The translations under genes were made by a program, and so were the position numbers. A stretch of 64,000 bases of DNA from Deltaproteobacteria bacterium (GTDB lineage: Bacteria; Desulfobacterota; Desulfarculia; Adiutricales; Adiutricaceae): positions 1-64,000 of the forward strand of contig JAISCZ010000069.1 in assembly GCA_031265205.1 (NCBI GenBank), in the 5' to 3' direction. The notes beneath the pieces are model-generated. The model saw only the letters and a program-made list of their open reading frames with translations. It searched no databases and was not told the DNA's origin. Of the stretch, positions 36,739-46,471 are shown one piece after another. Within the stretch, counting starts at the first letter, position 1. Every line of letters starts with the position of its first letter.

Positions 36739-38451
36739 TTAGTTCTCGAAAAAGTCCGTCTGGCCTTTGCCGGCGGGAATCATGGGGAGCACGTTTTCCT
36801 CGGGCTCGACCAAAACGTCCAAAAGGCCTGGGCCCGGGGTCTCTAGCAAAGCGCGGACGGCGGCTTGGACCTCCCCGGGGTCGGCGATTCTCCGGCTGGG
36901 AATGCCGTAGACCTGGCCGATCTCCGCGAAGTTGGGGTTATAGGGGAAGATCGTCTGGGAATAGCGCTTTTGGAAGAAGAATTCCTGCCACTGCCGCACC
37001 ATGCCCAGGCAGCCGTTGTTGGAAATAACGATTTTGACCGGCAGATCGTACTGGCGAATGGTGGCGAGCTCTTGGATGTTCATCTGGAAGCCGCCGTCCC
37101 CGCTGACGAGGACCACCGGGACCCCGGGGTCCGCGAGGGTGGCCCCGATGGCGGCGGGAAGCCCGTAACCCATGGTCCCCAGGCCCCCCGAGGAGAGAAA
37201 GCGCCGGGGCTTTTTGGCGGCGATGAGCTGGGCGGCCCACATTTGATGCTGGCCCACGTCGGTTACGACGACGGCCTCGCCGTTCGCGACCTCGGAGATG
37301 GCCCGGATGGCGGCTTGGGGCTTAATGGCGCCCTTGGCCGCGGGGATAACGAAGGGATGCTCCTCCTTGAGCTTGACCACCCGCTCGCGCCAGGCGGGCC
37401 TTTTCTTGGCTTTCACGAGCTTTAAAAGGAGCTTGAGAACGAGCTTCAGGTCCCCGGAGACGGGAATGTCCACGCTGAGGCGCTTGCCGATTTCCGCGGG
37501 GTCGATATCCACGTGGGCCACGCGGGCGAGCGGCGCGAAGCGCCGCACGTCCCCCACCACCCGATCGTCAAAGCGGACCCCGAGGCCGACGACGAGGTCG
37601 GACTCGTTGATGGCGAGGTTGGAGTACTTGGCCCCGTGCATGCCCGGTAGGCCCAAGGAAAGGGGATGGTCGTCGGGGAAGGTTCCTTTGGCCAAAAGGC
37701 TCGAGACCACGGCCACGTCGGACTCCTCGGCCAGGCGCAAAATCTCGGGGGCGCTTTCGGTGGTCACCGCGCCGCCCCCCACGTAAAAGATAGGGCGCAG
37801 GCTCCGGGAAAGGGCCGCGGCCAAGGCCTCCACTTCCTCTTTATGGGGTTGGGGGGAAGGGTTGTAGCTCGGGATGGAGACCTCGGCGGGCGGGCCGTAG
37901 GGGATCTGGGCGGTCTGGACGTCCTTGGGCACGTCCACCAGGACGGGGCCGGGACGTCCCGAGGAGGCGATATAAAAGGCCTCGGCGAGGATATCCAAGA
38001 GATCGGCGGGGTTTTTCACCAAGTAGTTATATTTGGTGATGGGAATGGAGATCCCGTAGATGTCCGCTTCCTGGAAGCTGTCGCTCCCGATGGAAGTGGT
38101 GGGGACCTGGCCGGTGATGGCGACTAAGGGAACGCTGTCCATGTGGGCGTTGGCCAGGCCCGTGACCAGATTGGTGGCCCCGGGGCCGCTGGTGGCGATA
38201 ACCACCCCGGTCCGGCCCGAGGTTCGCGCGTAGCCGTCGGCGGCGTGGATGGCCCCCTGCTCGTGGCGGGCCAGAATGTGCTTAATTCCGGAATCGTAGA
38301 GGGCGTCGTACAGGGGAATGACTTGTCCGCCGGGGTACCCGAAGAGCGTATCCACTCCGGAGTCTTTTAAAAAGCGGACGATGGCCTCGGCCCCGGAAAG
38401 CGTGGCGGCGTTGGGGGAGGCGGGCTTGGCGGCGGAGGGAGAGCGTTTCAT
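36739..38451 (-). CDS. ilvB: acetolactate synthase large subunit
   Basis: ThDP-, FAD- and Mg-dependent enzyme that makes acetolactate or acetohydroxybutyrate for branched amino acids. The 570-residue protein has the catalytic Glu in ARHEQGAIHAADGYARTSG, the ThDP motif GDGGFQMN...NNG, and the GGLGTMGYGLPAAIGA segment. Encoded between recR and ilvN. Confidence 0.97.
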   Translation of the reverse strand: MKRSPSAAKPASPNAATLSGAEAIVRFLKDSGVDTLFGYPGGQVIPLYDALYDSGIKHILARHEQGAIHAADGYARTSGRTGVVIATSGPGATNLVTGLANAHMDSVPLVAITGQVPTTSIGSDSFQEADIYGISIPITKYNYLVKNPADLLDILAEAFYIASSGRPGPVLVDVPKDVQTAQIPYGPPAEVSIPSYNPSPQPHKEEVEALAAALSRSLRPIFYVGGGAVTTESAPEILRLAEESDVAVVSSLLAKGTFPDDHPLSLGLPGMHGAKYSNLAINESDLVVGLGVRFDDRVVGDVRRFAPLARVAHVDIDPAEIGKRLSVDIPVSGDLKLVLKLLLKLVKAKKRPAWRERVVKLKEEHPFVIPAAKGAIKPQAAIRAISEVANGEAVVVTDVGQHQMWAAQLIAAKKPRRFLSSGGLGTMGYGLPAAIGATLADPGVPVVLVSGDGGFQMNIQELATIRQYDLPVKIVISNNGCLGMVRQWQEFFFQKRYSQTIFPYNPNFAEIGQVYGIPSRRIADPGEVQAAVRALLETPGPGLLDVLVEPEENVLPMIPAGKGQTDFFEN

Positions 38452-38485
38452 GTCAAAACCAGGTTGAAAGTGAGGTGAAAAGGGG

Positions 38486-39109
38486 CTAGAGAGGCTCGCG
38501 GGCTTCTCTGCGGAACTCCAAGGCTTGCTTTAAAGTGTTTCCGTCCACGTATTCCAGGTCCATCCCCACGGGGAGGCCCCGCGCGAGGCGCGTGATTTGG
38601 ACGGGGAAGTCGCGGAGTCGGTCCAGAAGGTAAGAGAGAGTGCTTTCGGCTTCCGGGGAGCCGCCGGTCGCGAGGAGGACCTCGCGGATCGGCTCTCCGG
38701 CGTCGAGGGCCTTTTGGAGACGGTCGAGGAGGTCTTGGGCGTTAAGGTCCTCGGGGCCAATCCCGTTTAAGGGGTTTAAGACTCCGCCCAAGACGTGGTA
38801 GAGCCCGCGGTAGAGGCCGGAACTCTCGATGACCATCAGATCCGCCGGGCTTTCCACCACGCAGATTTGGGCCCTGTCCCTTTTGGGGTCCGCGCAGCGG
38901 GGGCAGGGATCCTGATCGGTGTAGTCATGGCAGAGGGAGCAGAAGTGGATCTCCTCTTTGACCGCCACCAAGGCCTTGGCCAGGCTCCGGGCCTCGTCCG
39001 CGGGCCTTTTAAGGATATACAGGGCCAAGCGCGTGGCGCTTTTGGGGCCCAGGCCGGGGAGTTTGGCGAGACAGTTGACGAGGTCGCTAATCTGCTTGGG
39101 ATGACGCAT
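38486..39109 (-). CDS. recR: recombination mediator protein RecR
   Basis: RecFOR pathway protein. The 207-residue protein contains the helix-hairpin-helix (LAKLPGLGPKSATRLA), the zinc finger (CSLCHDYTDQDPCPRC) and the Toprim domain with VVESPADLMVIE, and ends ALEFRREAREPL. ATG at 39109 is the family start. First gene of the minus-strand run; dnaX and the ybaB gene that often precede it are not here. Confidence 0.96.
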   Translation of the reverse strand: MRHPKQISDLVNCLAKLPGLGPKSATRLALYILKRPADEARSLAKALVAVKEEIHFCSLCHDYTDQDPCPRCADPKRDRAQICVVESPADLMVIESSGLYRGLYHVLGGVLNPLNGIGPEDLNAQDLLDRLQKALDAGEPIREVLLATGGSPEAESTLSYLLDRLRDFPVQITRLARGLPVGMDLEYVDGNTLKQALEFRREAREPL

Positions 39110-40024
39110 AAGTTCCTTCCGGAGCCTAAATCGCTAAATCCTTCCGGATCGTAACTTTCGGTAAAATAGCAAAGTCGCGAGGGCGTATTCAAGCCATTTA
39201 GGTGGCGCGGGGGTGGCGCGGGGTCCGTTGGGGGCCCGGTGGGCCGCGAACGCGCGCGCCTTTGGGGCGAGCGCCGCGCGGGCGGGCCGCCGCTCCGCGG
39301 TCGCGACGAGCTAAAAGTCATAAATTTATTATTGATAAATATAAAATACTTTAATAGAAATAAATATAACGCCTTAAAAGTCTTAATATATAATATTATA
39401 ACATTTAAAAAAAGAGGAGCAATGTCTTTAGAGCGGAAAAAGCGATTCTCCGCGCCGATATAAGCGCTTAAAGTCGCGCGGGCCGCCGCGCGCCCCAAGA
39501 GCCGCGCGGCGCGCGAAATCGACTCCGCGCGCGCGAGCGCGCCTTTAAGAAAGATTGTCTCATTTGATTGAAATAAATAATTGGTTTAACGGAATAAAAA
39601 AAAAGCGATGGGAAGAAATTTTAAAAGGCGACGCGTCCCCTACGAGTCAGGGTTTGTGGTCGTTCCAGTGAAGAGGAGGGACGGGAACGCGTCGCCTTAA
39701 AAAGATTATATCCTAGCGAAAATCCAAAAAAGAAGCGCTCGCGACAAATATTACAATTTTTCGCGTAATTTTTGAAAAAATTTATTATTTTTTGAATTTA
39801 ATCAAAAGCGTACAGCGTAAACCGTTCAGTTATTTGCCGTGGGGCAATTTGACGCGCGCGCGCGAAATGACGCCAATGGCGAAAGTTAAAAAGCGTTGTC
39901 TCCTTTCGCGTCCTGGGATAATTTATCATTTGGCGTTCATTTTCCATTACATAAAAATGACGCCCGCGCGGCGAGTCTCGCGCTCGCGGGCGGGGAAGCG
40001 ATTCCGCGCGCGTCCCCGCGCGCG
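39110..40024. other. intergenic region recR / autotransporter
   Basis: About 0.9 kb without an intact gene. It includes an AT-rich patch (39318-39420), a 13-codon frame after GAGGAGCA at 39421 judged too short, and the stem-forming element listed separately. The recR promoter should lie close to 39110-39170. Confidence 0.4.
39625..39698. ncRNA. candidate structured RNA (three-way junction)
   Basis: A 74-base element closed by a perfect 12-bp stem: AAGGCGACGCGT (39625-39636) with ACGCGTCGCCTT (39687-39698). Inside, CCCT/AGGG around TACGAGTC and GTTCC/GGAAC form two further hairpins, so the whole can fold as a three-way junction. On the minus strand it follows the autotransporter terminator and is followed by TTTT; on the plus strand it contains a GAGGAGGG sequence like a Shine-Dalgarno. 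Strand and function are unknown. It could be a small RNA, a mobile palindromic element or an elaborate terminator. Confidence 0.35.
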
Positions 40025-40061
40025 AAAAAAAACCGCGGGCTCTTCGCCGAAGAGCCCGCGG
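40025..40061 (-). terminator. strong intrinsic terminator of the autotransporter gene
   Basis: A perfect 13-bp stem CCGCGGGCTCTTC/GAAGAGCCCGCGG with a three-base loop (40033-40061), followed on the minus strand by eight T residues (complement of A 40025-40032). It lies about 70 bases past the autotransporter stop. Confidence 0.9.
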
Positions 40062-40074
40062 CGACGCGCGCGCG

Positions 40075-40114
40075 GGCGGGCTCAAAGGAGGGGAGTCCCT
40101 CCTCTAAGCCCGCC
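40075..40114 (-). terminator. second hairpin at the autotransporter 3' end
   Basis: A 40-base inverted repeat with outer stem GGCGGGCT/AGCCCGCC and inner stem AGGAGGG/CCCTCCT just after the stop codon and before the main terminator. It may stabilise the transcript end or assist termination. Confidence 0.55.
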
Positions 40115-40132
40115 GCGAAGGCGCGGGGTCAA

Positions 40133-43100
40133 CTAAAAACTGTACTCCAAGCCAGCGTAGTAGTTGTGCTCCACGTGGTGGGATCTGACGGAGGCGTTGT
40201 AGCCGGCCCGAACGCCCAGTCCGCTCTCGCTGCGACCCGGACGTATGGTCAGGGAGGTTCCCAGTTCCAGGGAGCTTCTCTTGAGTTCCGCGCCGCTGAC
40301 GTCGGCGCGCGCGGCGGTGACGGCGTGGTCAAGCCCGACGTAGCCGAAAGAGCCGTTTATCCGCGCGTCCCCGCCCTGATGGCGCCAACCGATATTGAAG
40401 CTGGGGGTCACGTCGCCAAGGGAGGTCGCGAAAGTGTTGCGGATATCCAGGCCCACGGTGGCGGTCACGGAGTCCTTGGAAAGGGCGGGCGAGTCGATGG
40501 CCGCTCCCGGAGCGGGGCCCACGCCGGTTTCCCGGAAAGCTTCCTGCTTGAGGCTCAGGTAATTGACGGAAGCGAAGGGGGTCAGGCGGACGCCGTTCCC
40601 GACGGTAAACTCATAACCGCCCCGCAAGCCCAAGCCGAAGATTTTTTGGTTGAAAGCGGCGTTGTAGCGGTTTCCGGCGTTGCGGCGAACGCTGTCGTTG
40701 CCGACGCTCGCGTAGGAGACGTCGAGAATTCCGGAAAAACCGCCGTTTAAGGGGCGGTACTCCGCGAAGAGGCCGGCCTGGAAGATTTCGGAGTCAATAT
40801 CCGCGGTCAGCCAATCAAAATCCGTGTCGCCGTCGGAGTAGGAGAGCCAGCCGCCGAAGCCGAACCCGGAGGGATAGTCAAAGGACAGGCCCACCAAGGC
40901 GCCGTTTAAGGTGGTTTTGTAGCCGGAATAGCCGTTTTCCGACTTGTGGCGGATGTGGCTGCCGATATACTCCAGCCAACCCCGGACGGAGAGGCCGTCC
41001 GCGGACCCGGCCGCGGGCGCCAAGGCGTTTTGAGCCATTCTGTCTTCGCGGCTCAGCTGGTTGGCGCTTAAGGCGCGGGCCCCCAAAGATCTCGCGATTT
41101 CCATCGCGGAGGAGACTTGGCTCAGGAAGGGCTCGGCCGTGGCGTTGGGCAGATCGCCCACGAGGGCCTCAAAGGCCGCCTGTTGCTCGTCAAAGCCGAG
41201 GAAGGGGGCCATGGCGCCGATGGCTTCGCTCAAAGCGGCGCGGGAGGCCAGGACATTGGGGAGCGCGCCCTCAAAGAGAGCGTCGGTTCCCGAGTATTCC
41301 AGCTGGAGCTTGCCGCCGGAAGTGAACGTTAGCGTGCTCGTGACTCCGGTCACTGGATCCGTGTAGGGAAGGAGCGTGGGGGGGCCCGTAAATCCCGAGC
41401 CGGTTCCGATGGTATATTCGACGGTAGCGTCCACGAGGCTTTGGAAGCGCGGCTCAAATTTGGCGCTCGAATAAGAAGTGGTGGTCGCGTCTTTGAAGAA
41501 AGGATCGTCCGCGTCGCGCCCGGTAAAATCGAGGACGATTTTGTTGTTGGAGTTAAAGACCACGTTAAGGGTCGAGCCTCCGGAGGAATAGAGCTGAAAA
41601 TCGCGGGTGAGCTCGGTCACGTTGCCCGAGTCGCTGGAAAAAGTGACCGTGGCCCCTCCGGGCGCCACGATATCGTTCCGACCGCCCCAGATAAAGGTTC
41701 CCGCGCTCGTGTCCGTCAGCGCGAAGGACTTGCTGTTGGAAAGGGCGATTTGGAGCGGGTCGCTCAGATTGACCGTTGCGCCCGAGGCGGCGTTGACGCC
41801 GATGGTCACGTCTCTCTGGGGGCCGCCGATATAGACGCCGGAAGGGGCGTCGTTGACGCTATTTCCGCTGAAGACGGTCTGACTGGCGTTATCGGCCGTC
41901 AGATTGAGCGTAAAGGTCTGGCCACCCGGAGGGCTATTGGCTTGCGTGAGGTTAATCGCGATGGCGCCGCCGACCCCGTCCCCGTCGTCAACTACCGAAT
42001 TGCCCAGGAATTGGGAGTTTTTGATGGTCACGACGGCGTTATTGGTTACCGTCTGGGGAATGGTCATGAGGATCGCGCCGCCCTCGGCGCCGCCCTCCTC
42101 GGCGGAGGCGTAATTGCCGGCGAATAAGCTATTTTCGATCGTCTCAATTATGCCGCTGGAGATGGCGCCGCCCACGGCGTCTCCGCCCGCGGCGTCATTG
42201 AAAGTGAAATTGCCGAGAAAAAGGCTGTCAAGGATTTTCAGGATTCCGTTGGTCGCGCTGATGGCGCCGCCGTCAGCCCCTCCCAGGCCGTCGGCGCCGC
42301 CGTTGGTGAGCTCGTAGAGGAACTTGGCGCTATTGCCGATGAAAACGCTGTTGTCAATCAAGTCTATCGCGCGGCCAGTATCGCTATACGCGCCAGACGC
42401 GGTGGTATTGACGCTATCCGCGTAAATGGCGCCGCCCAAGGCTTCGTGATCGGAGACGACCTCGTTATTGTAGAAGACGGAGTTTTCCACCGTCACCACG
42501 GAGCCCAAGTACATCGCGCCGCCGAAGGCGTGGTGCCCTTGGTTATAGTTGTTCGCGAAAAGGCTCCCGGAAATAGCGTTCATCTTGACCCACGCGGGCC
42601 CCGCGGGTCCCCAGGTCCGCAATCCCACGTTGGCGTCGGAATCGTTGATGAACTTGTTGCCGATAAAAACCGACCCGGAGATATGGTCGATTTTGTCGTA
42701 ATAGGAAACGAGGCCGGCTTCCCCGTTGCCGCCGCGGCCGTTGGGAACGTTCTGATAGCCGGTGCCGGGGTAGTGGCGGTTGGAGAAGAAAAGGACGTTG
42801 CCCACGGTATGGACGGCGCCGTCGGTTTCGATGACGTTATTGATGAAAGTGGAGTTTTCGATTCCGACCCAGGTGGTCGCGGCGTTAATAGTCGCGTCCC
42901 GGCTGACGTTGGTGCCGATAAGGCCCAGGTAAACGGTCGAGGCCCCGGTGTCGGTCGCCGCGACCGTCGCGCGCGTTCCCTCAAAGTTGACGTTGACGAG
43001 TTTAAACCCGTCGCCGGACACCGAGATCGCGCTGTCTCCCCCATGCTCGAGAGCGTCCGTGTCGTAACTAACCGTTACGTTTCGCGAGCTGACCACGGTG

Positions 43101-43785
43101 ACGTCGTCGCTCGCCGCCCCAGTGGTCGCGCCGTTGTTGGCGGCGTTGGCCACGGAACCGTTATAAAGAGCCAGTTTTTGGATAACGGCCGTGGCGGCGT
43201 TTCCCCCGAGGATAGTCGCCCACGCGGTGTCGTTTCCAGCTGGCTTGGTTGAGGAAGCCGTTCCGGCGGCTCCTAACAGAAGCCTTTCGTCGCTCGCGAT
43301 GGGGTCTCCGTCGATGATTAGCCCAGAACCGTAGGCCTGTGGGTCGCTATTGAAGATCCGGTTGTTGGGAAGGTTTTCGAGGATAGCGTCAATAAGCCCT
43401 TTGATATCGCCCTCGCCCAAGTTGCCGTTCTTGGCTTCCGCGATAATACCCGTGGCTTCCGCGGCGATCGCCGTCTTGAAGTCCATGGACGCCGCGCCTT
43501 CGAGGGTGATGTTGGTCAAGGCGGAAACGACGCCGTTTTGGTTTAAATCAATAACGGCCCCGTCCCCGATATTGAGCGTGTTTCCATTGGACGCTCCCGC
43601 GAATTCGGAGCCTAAAGACGCCCCGTCGGTAATGTCGGCGGCGCGCAGGGGCGCCGCCGTCAAGAGGAGCGCGAGAGCGAGAAGCGCCGCCAGGGCAAAT
43701 CCGCGCTTCCCCCCCCGGGGGGGGGGGGGGTTGCCCCTTTACGGGGCGGCGACTGAGCGAGGAAAGGCGAGAGAAAGACGGTCAT
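40133..43785 (-). CDS. autotransporter with beta-helix passenger, out of frame at its start (phase-variable)
   Basis: Type V secreted surface protein of about 1,200 residues. The passenger has Pmp-like repeats (GGAI and F-x-x-N pieces such as SLFAGNY, SQFLGNS), typical of right-handed beta-helices; the last 280 residues form an autotransporter barrel (RGWLEYIGS ... YYAGLEYSF with terminal Phe). A signal peptide (KRGFALAALLALALLLTAAPLRA, cut before AD) lies upstream of the long open frame, which is open from a TTG at 43663. The only ATG with a ribosome binding site (43785, AAGGA seven bases before it) is separated from the signal peptide by C14-G8 and is out of frame by two bases as assembled; a one-base gain would restore it. 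Confidence 0.85.
43709..43730 (-). repeat. homopolymer tract C14-G8 (phase-variation switch)
   Basis: Plus strand reads eight C (43709-43716) then fourteen G (43717-43730). On the coding strand this is C14 then G8, between the ATG at 43785 and the signal peptide of the autotransporter. Tract length determines the frame; 22 bases gives OFF, 20 or 23 would give ON. Assembly error in such a tract is also possible. Confidence 0.85.
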
Positions 43786-43874
43786 GATTTAATCCTTATG
43801 TAAAATTTAGTGGGATTTTAAAGGCGTTTCCCAAGTTCCCCCCGCGCGCGATTAAAAATCGCCACGCGGCGGCG

Positions 43875-44966
43875 TTAAGGGCGCTCAACGGCGAGCGTCC
43901 CTTCTCTGTCCAGCTTAAAGGTCACGACGCTCAAAGAGTCAGGGCCCTCTTTGGAAAACAGCGCCACGTCCAGTCCGTCTGGAAAATTCGCGCGTCCGTG
44001 TTGGCGGAGGTAATCCTCCGCGCCCTGGACGCCTAAAAGATAAAACACGGTCGCCAAAACGTCCGCCGCCGTGGCGGAATTGGGATGGCCGACGGTCACG
44101 CCGACGACGTTTTCCTCCACGGGCCGACCGTCGCGCGGATCTAAGATATGGGAGTAACGCTTTCCCTCATACTCAAAGAAGCTGCGGTAGCTGCCCGAGG
44201 TGGCCAGGGCCTGGTTTTGGGCCTCGATTTCGTATTGGCTTTCCCGGTTCAAGGGGTCGGTAACCCCGATGGTCCAAGGCCCCGGAGGCGTTTTTTGGGG
44301 ATCGATCCCTAAAACGCGCATCTCGCCGCCCACGTTGACGATGGCGTTTCGGACGCCTTCTTTGAGCAGAACCTCGGCCGCCAAGTCGGCGGCGAAGCCC
44401 TTGGCGATCCCGCCCAGATCTAAGTAGCAGCCGTCCTTCGCGAAAGAGAGCTCGCCCGTTTTCCGGTCGATCGTAAGGTTTTCCAGGCCCACGTTCGCGA
44501 GGGCGTTTTGAATCGCCGCCGGCTCGGGCCACGCGTCGAGGATTCCCCCGTCAAAGCGGTAGAGCTTTTTGATGGGCCCAATGGTGGGATCAAAGAGCCC
44601 CAGGGTTTTTTCGTTCCAGGAGATAGCCATGTCGATGACGAGAATGGTGAGGCTGTCGACTTTGACTTTTTCCCCGGCTTTCGCCTCGTTCAGGCGGCGG
44701 ATATCGCTTCGCTCCCCAAAGGGCGAGAGGAGGGAATCGGCTTTGACGACGGCCGCCTCGGCCAGGGAAAAGAGCTGGTCTCGGTCCGTCGCGGAGCCCG
44801 ATTCCAGGGGAATGACGATTTCCACTTTGGCGCGCATGGAGGAGAAGACCCGCTTGATCTCCGGTTCCCCCGCGGCCCGGAGGGCCGCGGGGGCTATTAG
44901 CGCTAAAAGGCAAAGGAGAGCGAGACTCGCGAAAAGAGGAGAGCTTTGACGAAAAAGGGATGGCAC
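43875..44966 (-). CDS. apbE: FAD:protein FMN transferase (ApbE)
   Basis: Exported flavin transferase that attaches FMN to threonine of periplasmic redox proteins. The 363-residue protein starts with a signal peptide (LFASLALLCLLALIAPAALRAAG) and has the family motifs DLGGIAKGFAAD, NVGGEMRVLG, SHILDPRDGRPV and the Mg-binding AADVLATVF (Asp and Thr four apart). It begins two bases after the MATE stop, so the two genes are probably coupled. No obvious FMN-carrier protein is encoded in this window. Confidence 0.93.
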   Translation of the reverse strand: MPSLFRQSSPLFASLALLCLLALIAPAALRAAGEPEIKRVFSSMRAKVEIVIPLESGSATDRDQLFSLAEAAVVKADSLLSPFGERSDIRRLNEAKAGEKVKVDSLTILVIDMAISWNEKTLGLFDPTIGPIKKLYRFDGGILDAWPEPAAIQNALANVGLENLTIDRKTGELSFAKDGCYLDLGGIAKGFAADLAAEVLLKEGVRNAIVNVGGEMRVLGIDPQKTPPGPWTIGVTDPLNRESQYEIEAQNQALATSGSYRSFFEYEGKRYSHILDPRDGRPVEENVVGVTVGHPNSATAADVLATVFYLLGVQGAEDYLRQHGRANFPDGLDVALFSKEGPDSLSVVTFKLDREGTLAVERP

Positions 44967-44968
44967 GG

Positions 44969-46471
44969 CTACTGGACCTTTCCAACCTCGGCGGCGAAGG
45001 GGCGCGGGTTAGGGGGCGTGGGCGACTGGCGGAAGAGCGAGATGGCGCTCGCGCGCGCTCGCGGTCGTGGCTCCGCGCTGGGGAAGAGCCTTTGCGAGAA
45101 GGCGAGGGTTTTGATGAGCCCGGAAACGGAAAGGAGCGCCCAGAGGCATTCGGGGCCCCCTCCCCAGCGCAGGGCCGCGGGAGCGGCGATGGCGAAAAAG
45201 GCGGCGGAGAATAAGGAAAGGCGCGTGGCGTAGGCCACGTCGCCCGCTCCCCGCAGGGCGCCCAAAAAGAGTTGCCCGAGGCCTTCCACCACCAAAAAGA
45301 CGGACGCGAAACCCACTAGGGAGCTGGCGACGCTTAAAGTTTCGCCCTGGAGCGCGCCGGCGCCTCTCAAAAAGCCCAGGAGCCAATCGGGAAAGGCCAG
45401 AAAAACTAAGGTGGCAGCGGTCAGGTGAGCCAGGGCTAAAAGAAGTCCCGCGCGGATTACCCGCCGCTTGAGGGCCAAGTCCCCGGCCCCTACGCCGCGG
45501 CCAACCAGCATGGTGAGGGCGGAACTGAGGCCGGAGATGGGGATTAAAAAGGCGGCGGCGAGGGTAAAGGCCAGGGAAGAGGCGACGACGGCGGCCGGGT
45601 CCTGGCCTTTGGCGACGAAAAAGCCCATAAAAATGTTGAAGAGGGCCAAGGTCAGGATATTGAGGGCCATTTGGAGGCCGTTGTGGAAGCCCAGGCGGGC
45701 GTGTTCGCGGCAAATGGGCTTGCGCCAAAGAGCGCCCGGAAGGGTCTGGAAGAGCGCGCGGTTTTTCTTGGACAGAAAGAGGAACGCTAAAACGGAGGTT
45801 TTAAAAAGATCGCTTAAAACGGTCGCGATAGCGGCCCCGGCGATCCCGAGGGGCGTAAGTCCAATGGAGGGCGCGCCGAAGATTAGGAGAAAATTGAGGA
45901 CGACGTTTAAGAGGATGGAGAAGAGGTTGACGATAACGACGGTCCAGGTCTGGCCCCGTCCGGTCCAAAAACACGTAAGGGAAGTGCTGAGAAGGCTTAA
46001 GCCCGCTCCCCAGGTAAGGATCCGGAAATAGAGGCTCTCTTCCAGGCTCAGAGTCTCCTCATGGCCGATGAGCGCGAAGACGCGGGAAAGAGGCGAGGAT
46101 ATGAGGGCCAAAACGAGCCCGCAGGCCAGGCTGAGGACAATTCCCCGCCAGACCCGAGGGCCAATCTGAGAGTTCCTTCTAGCGCCGTGAGCCTGGGCGA
46201 CTAAGACTCCCGTGTAGCCGGAAAGGCCAATAAAGACGCTCGCGAGGAGGAAAGCGGCCAGGCCCCCGGAAAGGGAGGCGCACGCGCTGATGGGGGAATA
46301 GCTCGCGAGCGCGAGGCGGTCAAAAGTGAGCTTAAGCGTGTAGGCCCCGGAGGAGACGCAGAAAGGAAGGGCGCTTCCAGCCACCAACGCCATCAAGGAA
46401 CCGCGTCCCGCCAGGGCGGTCTTGGCGTCGCCAAAGGGTAAGGCGTCGGATTTTGGGGAAGGAATCGTCAC
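44969..46471 (-). CDS. MATE family multidrug/Na+ antiporter
   Basis: A 500-residue polytopic membrane protein with about twelve hydrophobic segments and MATE-type features (repeat structure, SGLSSALTMLVGRGVGAGD in the second half, VAQAHGARRN in the first). Such exporters swap cations for drugs or metabolites; substrate unknown. The GTG at 46471 is the assigned start and has no clear ribosome binding site; ATG at residue 27 is an alternative. Coupled to apbE downstream. Confidence 0.88.
   Translation of the reverse strand: MTIPSPKSDALPFGDAKTALAGRGSLMALVAGSALPFCVSSGAYTLKLTFDRLALASYSPISACASLSGGLAAFLLASVFIGLSGYTGVLVAQAHGARRNSQIGPRVWRGIVLSLACGLVLALISSPLSRVFALIGHEETLSLEESLYFRILTWGAGLSLLSTSLTCFWTGRGQTWTVVIVNLFSILLNVVLNFLLIFGAPSIGLTPLGIAGAAIATVLSDLFKTSVLAFLFLSKKNRALFQTLPGALWRKPICREHARLGFHNGLQMALNILTLALFNIFMGFFVAKGQDPAAVVASSLAFTLAAAFLIPISGLSSALTMLVGRGVGAGDLALKRRVIRAGLLLALAHLTAATLVFLAFPDWLLGFLRGAGALQGETLSVASSLVGFASVFLVVEGLGQLFLGALRGAGDVAYATRLSLFSAAFFAIAAPAALRWGGGPECLWALLSVSGLIKTLAFSQRLFPSAEPRPRARASAISLFRQSPTPPNPRPFAAEVGKVQ

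Noticed and set aside
39421-39463. 13-codon frame after GAGGAGCA in the recR upstream region
   Set aside because: Too short to separate from chance and no leader-peptide features.
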